Below, piece by piece: positions 1-5,551 of a stretch of 7,518 nucleotides of DNA. The position numbers and the translations under genes are program-made. The notes under the pieces are model-generated. The model made no database searches and was not told the origin of the DNA. It saw nothing but the letters and a program-made list of their open reading frames with translations. Position 1 is the stretch's first letter, and each line of letters begins with the position of its first letter. The stretch lies in contig CAMLFX010000116.1 of assembly GCA_946479435.1 (NCBI GenBank), forward strand, positions 1 through 7,518, in the 5' to 3' direction. The stretch comes from an uncultured Sphingobacteriales bacterium (GTDB lineage: Bacteria > Bacteroidota > Bacteroidia > Chitinophagales > Chitinophagaceae).

Positions 1-2882
1 GATACAGCATTTACAGTTGGTGTAGGCTTTACCGTAATAGTTGGTGTAATAGAAGCACCAGGACAACCTGCTGCAGTTGGCGTAACTATTATTGTGCCTG
101 TAACGTTTGCAGCAGTAGTATTGGTTGCTGTGAAAGAAGCAATATCACCGCTTCCGCTTGCTGCTAATCCTATTGATGTAGTATTATTTGTCCAGTTGTA
201 GGTAGTACCCGTTACTGCACCACTAAATGTAATAGCCGTGGTAGCTGCACCATTACATACCGACTGATTAGACACCGCAGTTACGGTTGGCGTTGGCTTA
301 ACTGTAATTGTAGTTGTTGTTGCTGTACCCGGGCAGCCATCTGCTGTTGGGGTAATTGTGATCGTAGCTATTACATCGGCCGCAGTGGTATTGGTAGCTG
401 TGAACGAAGCTATATCACCGGTGCCACTTGCCGCAAGGCCTATCGATGTAGCATTGTTTGTCCAGTTGTATACTGTACCTGCTACTGCACCGCTAAATGT
501 GATAGCTGCCGTAGCTGCACCATTGCATAAAGACTGGTTAGCTAATGTATTGACAGTTGGCGTTGGTTTTACTGTTATAGTTGGCATGATTGCCGTACCA
601 GGGCAACCATTGGCTGTTGGCGTAACAGTGATCGTACTGGTTGCGTTTGCAGCACCTGTGTTCGTTGCAGTAAATGAAGCGATATCGCCTGAACCACTTG
701 CTGCAAGACCTATTGATGTTGTATTGTTGGTCCAGTTGTAAGTAGTACCCGTAACAGCACCTGTAAAGTTGATAGCTGTTGTAGCTGTGCCATTACATAG
801 CGATTGATTAGATACCGCATTTACAGTTGGTGTAGGCTTTACCGTAATAGTTGGTGTAATAGAAGTACCGGGACAACCTGCTGCAGTTGGAGTAACTGTT
901 ATTGTGCCTGTAACGTTTGCAGCAGTGATATTGGTTGCTGTGAAAGAAGCAATATCGCCGCTTCCACTTGCTGCTAATCCAATTGATGTAGTATTGTTTG
1001 TCCAGTTATACGTAGTGCCTGTTACGGGACCACCAAATGTTACAGCTGTTGTAGCTGTACCATTACATAGCGATTGATTGGATACAGCATTTACAGTTGG
1101 TGTAGGCTTTACCGTAATAGTTGGTGTAATAGAAGCGCCAGGACAACCGTTCGCTGTTGGCGTAACGGTAATAGTACCTGTCACATTCGAAGTGCCACTG
1201 TTAGCGGCCGTAAACGATGCGATATTTCCACTGCCACTTGCTGCTAATCCTGTTGATGTAGTATTATTTGTCCAGTTATAGGTAGTACCGGCTACAGTAC
1301 CTCCCAAAGTGATAGCTGTTGTAGCTGTACCATTACATAGCGATTGGTTAGATACCGCATTGACTGTAGGCGTTGGTTTTACAGCTATTTTAAATGTATC
1401 CGTCTCACCAGGACAACCGGCAAAGGTTGGAGTTACAATTATAATGGCCGTATCATTTGTTGTACCTGTGTTTGTTGCAGTAAAAGATGCTATATCAGTG
1501 CTACCATTCGCTGCAAGACCTATCGATGTATTATCGTTCACCCAATTGTAAGTAGTACCTGTTATGCCTCCTGCAAATATAACAGCAGTTGTAGCATCGC
1601 CATTACATAATACCTGATCAGTGACAGCAGTAACTGCGGTTGTTGGTTTTACTGTAATAGTAAATGTATCGGGCGTACCAGGACAGCCATTAGCCGTTGG
1701 CGTAACAATGATCTCAGCGGTAACCGTAGAAGACGTATTATTAACTGCATTGAACGAAGCAATGTTCCCACTGCCGCTGGCAGCAAGTCCTATGGAAGTT
1801 GTATTATTTACCCAATTGTACGTAGTACCTGTTACAGCACCACTAAAACTAACCGCTGTTGTAGCAGCACCGTTACATAATGATTGATCTCCCGTTGCAG
1901 CTACAGTTGGTGTTGGCTTTACTGTGATAACGAATGTATCAGGTGTACCTTGGCAACGCTGGTAACTGATGATTATTTGACCATTCCCGTTTTGATATCC
2001 CTGTGTGTGAGTTACAGAAGTTGCTGCAGGATCAGTATAGCTGCTACCGCCGCCACCGCCGCCATAAGCAGCACCGCCGCCACCGTAGTAGCCACCGCCA
2101 CCACCACCTGAAGCTGTGCCAGCGCCACCACCATTTCCTCCTATGCCCAATACGCCGACAGTTGCAGGACTGGTACCGGCAGCACCACCACCAGATTGGG
2201 TTCCCCCGTGGCCTATGGCTGTACCGATTTGATTACCACATTGCCAGCCATCGCCACCTGTCAATCCACCGCCACTACCGCCGGGTTCAGCAGTGGTCGA
2301 GCAATTGTTCCCGCCGCCACCGCCACCGCCAGCTACAATCACGCGATCGGCAAGTGTAGTTCCACCAATACGAATGTCTGAAGCTCCACCGCCCGCGGCC
2401 TGAGCAATTGATCCAGCCCCATTGCCGCCACCATTATAAGGAACACCACCAACAAAAAGATTCAGCACCTGTCCGGGTGTTACAGCATAGGTGGCTGTAA
2501 CTCTACCACCATGCCCACCAAGATCATCTGGCTTAGTACCAGGCTGATTATAAATACAGTCGCCCCCTTTTGCACCCCTGGCATCAACAGTAATACTGTA
2601 TATGTTAGCTGGTACGGTAAACGTTTGTATTGCACCTGTATAATTAAATGTGTCGCTTTGAAGGTTATTAGGCGTAACGATAATGGTCGCAACCGCCTCA
2701 GTTGTGGTTATATTTACTGCTGCAAATGAGGCTATATCGCCCGAACCATTAGCTGCCAATCCTATTGAGGTATTATCATTGGTCCAGGTGTAAGTTGTGC
2801 CGGGTACTGCACCTGAAAAGCTTATGGCAGTACTTTCTCCATTACATAGTGTATCATCTTGTGTAGCATTTACAGTAGGCAG
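1..2882 (-). repeat. Tandem PKD-like repeat array, exact 270 bp (90 aa) period
   Basis: Read on the minus strand, repeat starts fall at 2882 (R1), 1913, 1643, 1373, 1103, 833, 563, 293 and 23 (R9, cut by the window edge). R2 to R8 are each exactly 270 bp with no indel. R1 is 969 bp, because it is one codon short and carries a glycine-rich insertion. Each unit reads roughly TPTVNAVSNQSLCNG, then TTYNW, SIGLAASGSGDIASF, then ITVTPTANGCPG and ITVKP. Two Cys are invariant: one in LCNG near position 13 and one in GCPG near 77, likely a disulfide pair. R1 to R3 have 'TPDTF' or 'ETDTF' near the end, while R4 to R8 have 'ITPTI' or similar, so the array has two subtypes. Modules of this kind are usually spacer or adhesion domains in Bacteroidota surface proteins. 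The total copy number is unknown. Confidence 0.93.
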
Positions 2883-4043
2883 AGCGTTAACTATGGTATT
2901 AATTGTATTGCTAGCTACTGGTACCAGGCAAGGATCACCATTAGACACTTCACATGTAATAGCATCAGCATTAGAAAGACCGGCATCTGTATAAGTGTCA
3001 CTATTGGTACCTACCGGTACTGAGTTCTTTTTCCATTGATATACAGGTGTTGGGCCAGCATTGGTAGCAGTAGCAGTAAAAGTGACGGAAGTGCCGGAGC
3101 ATATAGTACCTGCGGGGTTAGCCACAATAGATGCACTCAGTGAGGCCAATGTATAAGTAGGGGCAGGGCTGGCGCTAGTCTTTGTATAAAACTGAAAATC
3201 AACGTAACCATACAACATACCGCCTAACGAGTTAGTAGGAAATGTATTTTGCGTACAGCCATTGCAATACCTCATATCCTGGTAAGTGATCGCAGAATTA
3301 ACCGTTGGTGCAGCGCCGAAATAGTAAGCATCAGTACCCGCAGGGAAAAATATTTCAATAAGATATTGAGTACCAGACTGCAGCCATATCGGTGTTATTG
3401 CTCCATAACTATGGGTAGCAGCAGGGCCGTTTATTTGCTCCTGGCGCAATATACTCTGGCTCGCGTTATCGAACAATGTTACATACCGGCTTACTCCGTT
3501 GGGCTCATATTTACCGAATGTGGTTACTAATAAATCTTCATTGGCAGTAAACCTAAACCCCCGCTGCGCGTTGGCAGAGCCACTGAGGTTGGTATTTACA
3601 GTTTGATTAGTAGCAGAGAATGGGCCATTGAAAACTGATATAGTAGATGCAGCTGTTGCACCAGCATTGCCATAAAACATGTAAATGACAGAATTCGTAG
3701 CCGCATGTACGCTATCTATCTTCACCCATATCACAGTATTTGCTGTATTCATACCCGACTCTATATAGTAGGGGAATAACGTTGTGCCGCAAACATCTTT
3801 ACCAAACTGTATGTCGTCACCGTTCGCTAACATCTGACCCAACCCGACGTATTGGGCTGTATTCACTGTTAGCTTGAGTTGATAGTCGTAGATGTCACCA
3901 CCTGTATTGCTGACAGCAATATCTGTACGATATTGCCAGCCTGTAGGTTGTGCAAAGGCGCTGGGGATGCTAATAAGTGCGAAATAGAAAAACAAAAGGA
4001 ATACTCTTCTCAATTTGATTTCAATGGTAGATAGTTTGAACAT
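1..4043 (-). CDS. Giant secreted multidomain adhesin-like protein (DUF2341, DUF4082-like, Ig-like, PKD-like repeats with nested glycine-rich domain), C-terminus outside window
   Basis: The frame is open without a stop from an ATG at 4043-4041 to the left edge (1347 codons). The start is supported by the signal peptide it gives: residues 1-31, basic N-terminus, hydrophobic core, AFA before Gln32. No in-frame ATG was found in the roughly 80 bases upstream. Domains: DUF2341 at about 35-129 (begins GWQYRTDI, ends IYMFYGNAGA); a DUF4082-like sandwich at about 155-289 (RGFRFTANEDLLVTTFG) ending in a YCNGC CxxC; one Ig-like domain at about 305-386 with Cys315, Trp337 and Cys364; then PKD-like repeats from 388 to the edge. 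Repeat 1 is split by a glycine-rich domain (459-696). No enzyme motif is visible. By family it is likely an exported surface or matrix adhesin, perhaps type IX secreted, though the expected C-terminal sorting domain is not in the window. No Shine-Dalgarno sequence precedes the ATG, as is usual in this phylum. The specific ligand is unknown. Confidence 0.92.
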   Translation of the reverse strand, partial: MFKLSTIEIKLRRVFLLFFYFALISIPSAFAQPTGWQYRTDIAVSNTGGDIYDYQLKLTVNTAQYVGLGQMLANGDDIQFGKDVCGTTLFPYYIESGMNTANTVIWVKIDSVHAATNSVIYMFYGNAGATAASTISVFNGPFSATNQTVNTNLSGSANAQRGFRFTANEDLLVTTFGKYEPNGVSRYVTLFDNASQSILRQEQINGPAATHSYGAITPIWLQSGTQYLIEIFFPAGTDAYYFGAAPTVNSAITYQDMRYCNGCTQNTFPTNSLGGMLYGYVDFQFYTKTSASPAPTYTLASLSASIVANPAGTICSGTSVTFTATATNAGPTPVYQWKKNSVPVGTNSDTYTDAGLSNADAITCEVSNGDPCLVPVASNTINTIVNALPTVNATQDDTLCNGESTAISFSGAVPGTTYTWTNDNTSIGLAANGSGDIASFAAVNITTTEAVATIIVTPNNLQSDTFNYTGAIQTFTVPANIYSITVDARGAKGGDCIYNQPGTKPDDLGGHGGRVTATYAVTPGQVLNLFVGGVPYNGGGNGAGSIAQAAGGGASDIRIGGTTLADRVIVAGGGGGGGNNCSTTAEPGGSGGGLTGGDGWQCGNQIGTAIGHGGTQSGGGAAGTSPATVGVLGIGGNGGGAGTASGGGGGGYYGGGGAAYGGGGGGSSYTDPAATSVTHTQGYQNGNGQIIISYQRCQGTPDTFVITVKPTPTVAATGDQSLCNGAATTAVSFSGAVTGTTYNWVNNTTSIGLAASGSGNIASFNAVNNTSSTVTAEIIVTPTANGCPGTPDTFTITVKPTTAVTAVTDQVLCNGDATTAVIFAGGITGTTYNWVNDNTSIGLAANGSTDIASFTATNTGTTNDTAIIIVTPTFAGCPGETDTFKIAVKPTPTVNAVSNQSLCNGTATTAITLGGTVAGTTYNWTNNTTSTGLAASGSGNIASFTAANSGTSNVTGTITVTPTANGCPGASITPTITVKPTPTVNAVSNQSLCNGTATTAVTFGGPVTGTTYNWTNNTTSIGLAASGSGDIASFTATNITAANVTGTITVTPTAAGCPGTSITPTITVKPTPTVNAVSNQSLCNGTATTAINFTGAVTGTTYNWTNNTTSIGLAASGSGDIASFTATNTGAANATSTITVTPTANGCPGTAIMPTITVKPTPTVNTLANQSLCNGAATAAITFSGAVAGTVYNWTNNATSIGLAASGTGDIASFTATNTTAADVIATITITPTADGCPGTATTTTITVKPTPTVTAVSNQSVCNGAATTAITFSGAVTGTTYNWTNNTTSIGLAASGSGDIASFTATNTTAANVTGTIIVTPTAAGCPGASITPTITVKPTPTVNAV
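1956..2669 (-). other. Glycine-rich domain (ALK/LTK-ectodomain type) nested inside the first PKD-like repeat
   Basis: This segment encodes residues 459-696 of the large minus-strand protein. It begins with a beta-strand-like stretch (FTVPANIYSITVDARGAKGG), continues with GGHGGRVTATYAVTPGQVL, then GGGASDIRIGG and RVIVAGGGGGGG, and ends in long Gly runs followed by GQIIISYQRC. This order (VP strand, GA.GG, TPGQ, GGGASDIR, DRVIVAGGGGG) is the signature of the Gly_rich family (PF12810), as I recall it. The Gly runs are encoded by GGT/GGC codons and appear on the plus strand as CCACCGCC-type low complexity around 2045-2110 and 2310-2330. The domain lies between the 'VTP' strand and the second conserved Cys ('CQGTPDTF') of repeat 1, in place of about four loop residues. 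It holds several Cys of its own (GGDC, NNC, WQC). Confidence 0.85.
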
Positions 4044-4082
4044 GATTATGATATTGTAGTAGTTATCTTTTGCGATTCGATT

Positions 4083-4088
4083 ATTATA
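4083..4088 (-). promoter_or_regulatory. Possible -10-like box for the large minus-strand gene
   Basis: On the minus strand this is TATAAT, 39 bases upstream of the ATG at 4043. An upstream TTGTAA lies only 13 bases away, which is too close for a normal -35. In AT-rich DNA such a hexamer is expected by chance, so this is only a candidate. Confidence 0.2.
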
Positions 4089-4171
4089 GGTAGAATAGTA
4101 TTTACAAAAAAGTAGGATGGTATGAGCCCTTCTACCCTAGGTATTCCTTATAATAAGACTGAAACCTTAAT

Positions 4172-4191
4172 TTATTTTGAGCGCAAAATAA
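4172..4191. promoter_or_regulatory. Perfect inverted repeat, possible operator
   Basis: Arms TTATTTTG (4172-4179) and CAAAATAA (4184-4191) are exact reverse complements around the four bases AGCG. The dyad lies 128 bp upstream of the minus-strand start and 214 bp upstream of the DedA ATG. It has no T-run suited to a terminator, and no converging transcript ends here. A DNA-binding site for a dimeric regulator is therefore more plausible than a terminator. The arms are AT-rich, which lowers the significance. Confidence 0.35.
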
Positions 4192-4405
4192 TATATATAA
4201 TATTAAAGCGCAATGTCTTGTAGGGATATAATTGTCATGCTCACCACCATAAATAATATTGAATTTTCAGCAACTTTCTTCATCAAATGCGTCTTGGTTA
4301 GGAATATTTGCAATAATAACCGGAAGCAAACGTATTTGATAATCCCACCATATTATGGAAAATAGGGAATGATTAAGATGTTCTAAATTTGTGATATACG
4401 CTTTT

Positions 4406-5023
4406 ATGTTAGATATTATATTGTCTCTGGACGCAGAATCCATAATTAAGTACGGTGGAGTGGTTCTTCTATCTCTCCTGGTATTTTGCTCCGTCGGTAT
4501 CATCTTTTGCTTTTTTATTCCTATTGGCGGTATATTATTTGCCACAGGTTTACTCGCAGCCACCGGCACTTCGCTTCCGCCGATATATATCCTTTGTGTA
4601 ATACTCACACTTTCGGGCTTTGCAGGCAGCCTGGCGGGATATTGGCTTGGACTCCGAACTGGAAAGTATTTCTATACTCGCGAGGAATCCCGGTTTTTCC
4701 GTCGCAGTTATCTGACCTCTACAGAAACATTTTATAAAAAATATGGTACGCTGGCTATGGTAGGAGGTTATCTCTTGCCGATCATTCGCACATTCGCTCC
4801 GGTATTGGCCGGCATCATCAAAGTTAGATTTTCAAGGTTCCTAATTTTAAACCTGGCAGGATCGGTGGCATTCATATTAGTGTATGTACTAACAGGATAT
4901 ATTATAGGTAGCTTGCCGTTTTTGCAACCGTGGCTGAAATACATCGTAACGTTCTTTGTGCTGGTAGTGACTATACCCTTGATAATAAAGATAGTCAGGA
5001 CCATGAGAAAGCCTGTTGAGTAA
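4406..5023 (+). CDS. DedA/VTT-family integral membrane protein, divergent at conserved charged positions
   Basis: Complete ORF of 205 residues from the ATG at 4406. An in-frame GTG at 4391 would add five residues (MIYAF); an in-frame stop at 4370 excludes any longer form. I prefer the ATG because no ribosome binding site favours the GTG. The length fits the roughly 200-residue DedA family. Family marks seen: KYGG near 15-18, a hydrophobic hairpin with FFIPIGGILFATGLLAATG (36-54), GYWLGLRTGK (78-87), KKYGTLAMVGG (111-121), LLPIIRTFAPVLAG (123-136), NLAGSVAF near 149-156, and a final transmembrane helix at about 178-196. DedA/VTT proteins are membrane lipid transporters; several bacterial members recycle undecaprenyl phosphate across the inner membrane. 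The usual acidic residues (ETG and PGD/E) are here Ser29 and Gly41, and the first Arg of the GRFLP.IRTF segment appears to be Tyr122, while Arg128 is kept. The biochemical activity is therefore uncertain. It appears monocistronic. Confidence 0.9.
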   Translation: MLDIILSLDAESIIKYGGVVLLSLLVFCSVGIIFCFFIPIGGILFATGLLAATGTSLPPIYILCVILTLSGFAGSLAGYWLGLRTGKYFYTREESRFFRRSYLTSTETFYKKYGTLAMVGGYLLPIIRTFAPVLAGIIKVRFSRFLILNLAGSVAFILVYVLTGYIIGSLPFLQPWLKYIVTFFVLVVTIPLIIKIVRTMRKPVE

Positions 5024-5101
5024 AAGATCATTATATCATAGGAAATTCAGAGTAATCCTTGAAGGATGCTAATTAGAACTGGAACAGGAGAGTAGGCAAG
5101 A

Positions 5102-5224
5102 ATGACTTACTTCCTGCCCGCTATCAGCACTGTGCCGGGTTACTACCCCTTTGGTATGCGTATGAAGGAGCGCTACAAGAAATACTCGCATACCGATAGT
5201 AATAGCATTCTTATTAATTATTAA
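5102..5224 (+). pseudogene. Orphan Rhs-like C-terminal fragment ('YYPFGM' motif)
   Basis: A 40-residue reading frame starts at ATG 5102 and ends at TAA 5222-5224. It contains GYYPFGMRM followed by RYKKYSHTDSN. Many Bacteroidota Rhs/YD-repeat proteins carry (D)YYPFGMxMxGRxY just before a core ending in YRYGFNGKE; here the text stops before that core. An in-frame stop (TAG 5093-5095) lies directly upstream, so no long protein precedes it. An AGGAG sits at 5086-5090, 11 bases before the ATG, which leaves open a small translated peptide. A decayed remnant of a larger gene is more likely. The match is from memory of the motif, and no neighbouring Rhs sequence was recognised. Confidence 0.4.
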
Positions 5225-5237
5225 TTGCAAAATTAAT

Positions 5238-5255
5238 AAAAAATGTTAATTTTTT
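5238..5255 (+). terminator. A/T-only hairpin, weak terminator candidate
   Basis: AAAAAAT (5238-5244) and ATTTTTT (5249-5255) pair perfectly around GTTA. The 3' arm gives a run of six T, so a bidirectional weak terminator is possible, but the stem has no G-C pairs. It lies about 215 bp after the DedA stop codon. Confidence 0.25.
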
Positions 5256-5291
5256 GGCATGATATTAGTATAGGCTATGTATCATGCCCAA
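5254..5291 (+). promoter_or_regulatory. 11-bp imperfect inverted repeat (hairpin)
   Basis: The arm TTGGCATGATA (5254-5264) pairs with TATCATG plus CCAA (5280-5291), with a single bulged C at 5287. The inner nine bases GGCATGATA/TATCATGCC are an exact match (5256-5264 with 5280-5288). The loop is 15 bases. A match this long is unlikely by chance in 38 bases. It could be an operator, an RNA structure in the leader of the downstream gene, or an end of a small inserted element. Confidence 0.5.
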
Positions 5292-5361
5292 CATATTGTT
5301 AACAAAAGTATCGGTTTCGGCCTTTTTACTCTTTATAGGGGCATTACGCATGCTAGTCTAG
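5284..5361 (+). pseudogene. Orphan signal-peptide-like ORF, probable gene remnant
   Basis: ATG 5284 to TAG 5359-5361 encodes 25 residues: a short N-terminus with one Lys, then a hydrophobic core (VSVSAFLLFIGAL). This resembles the start of an exported Bacteroidota protein. After the stop the same frame stays open for 24 more codons to a second TAG (5434-5436), with another hydrophobic start (LLISFYIVF). The ATG lies inside the 3' arm of the hairpin at 5254-5291. There is no ribosome binding site. A decayed secreted-protein gene, a small membrane peptide, or chance are all possible. Confidence 0.2.
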
Positions 5362-5418
5362 CTACTTATATCCTTTTACATAGTGTTCAATGTGGAATAT
5401 CATGGTGTATATGATTTT

Positions 5419-5440
5419 CCGCTACCGCAAATTTAGCGGT
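5419..5440 (+). promoter_or_regulatory. Short hairpin with two alternative stems
   Basis: CCGCTA (5419-5424) pairs with TAGCGG (5434-5439). Alternatively ACCGC (5424-5428) pairs with GCGGT (5436-5440). The two stems cannot form together. A pyrimidine-rich stretch (TGTCCCTTCTTTGTTTTC) follows, with no clean T-run, so a terminator is doubtful. It lies about 110 bp before the DUF3494 gene and could be part of its leader. Confidence 0.3.
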
Positions 5441-5551
5441 GTCCCTTCTTTGTTTTCATGTAAATAATATGTCAGAGCACTTATGTAGCAGTAGTGGGAA
5501 TCATTATCAGCTAGTGCTTGCAGGCTTCAAAATTTAAACTAAATAAGTAAA

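Larger units (their letters stand above)
4044..4405. other. AT-rich divergent intergenic region
   Basis: This 362 bp gap separates the divergently read large adhesin gene (minus) and the DedA-like gene (plus), so it should hold both promoters. It is very AT-rich with several TA-runs. I see a perfect dyad at 4172-4191 and two TATAAT boxes (minus strand 4088-4083; plus strand 4227-4232), but neither box has a convincing -35 partner. A clear copy of the Bacteroidota promoter pattern (TTTG, about 20 bases, TAnnTTTG) was not found. A 42-codon ORF at 4237-4365 has no recognisable features and I do not call it a gene. Confidence 0.6.
5225..5551 (+). other. Intergenic region upstream of the DUF3494 gene
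   Basis: This 327 bp stretch holds an A/T-only hairpin, a longer GC-containing hairpin, a short orphan ORF resembling a signal peptide, and a third hairpin, each listed separately. The last 20 bases or so before the ATG at 5552 are A-rich and probably unstructured (AAACTAAATAAGTAAA), a common Bacteroidota leader in place of a Shine-Dalgarno sequence. No convincing TAnnTTTG promoter was found. The promoter of the downstream gene must still lie here or just upstream. Confidence 0.6.

Noticed and set aside
358..1887. Several plus-strand ORFs of 60-130 codons rich in Val and Ala
   Set aside because: They recur every 270 bp and are antisense shadows of the minus-strand PKD-like repeats. They have no start signals, and the minus frame gives recognisable domains.
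1..1913. 270 bp direct repeats considered as a CRISPR or non-coding satellite
   Set aside because: The units are directly adjacent with no spacers, keep reading frame, and encode a consistent protein domain with conserved Cys and Trp.
2003..2359. Plus-strand His/Arg-rich ORF in the glycine-rich segment
   Set aside because: It is the antisense of GGT/GGC glycine codons. The composition is an artefact of low-complexity DNA.
4237..4365. Small plus-strand ORF (42 codons) upstream of DedA
   Set aside because: It has no ribosome binding site, no family resemblance and an AT-rich composition. It is indistinguishable from chance.
4267..4608. Minus-strand 113-codon ORF overlapping the DedA start
   Set aside because: It is mostly antisense to a clear DedA reading frame and has no recognisable domain.
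5044..5080. TCCTTGAAGGA as a terminator after DedA
   Set aside because: The five-base arms leave only a one-base loop, so a hairpin cannot form properly, and no T-run follows.
5476..5518. AGCACT/AGTGCT inverted repeat
   Set aside because: The six-base arms are 31 bases apart with no further pairing, so this is expected by chance.
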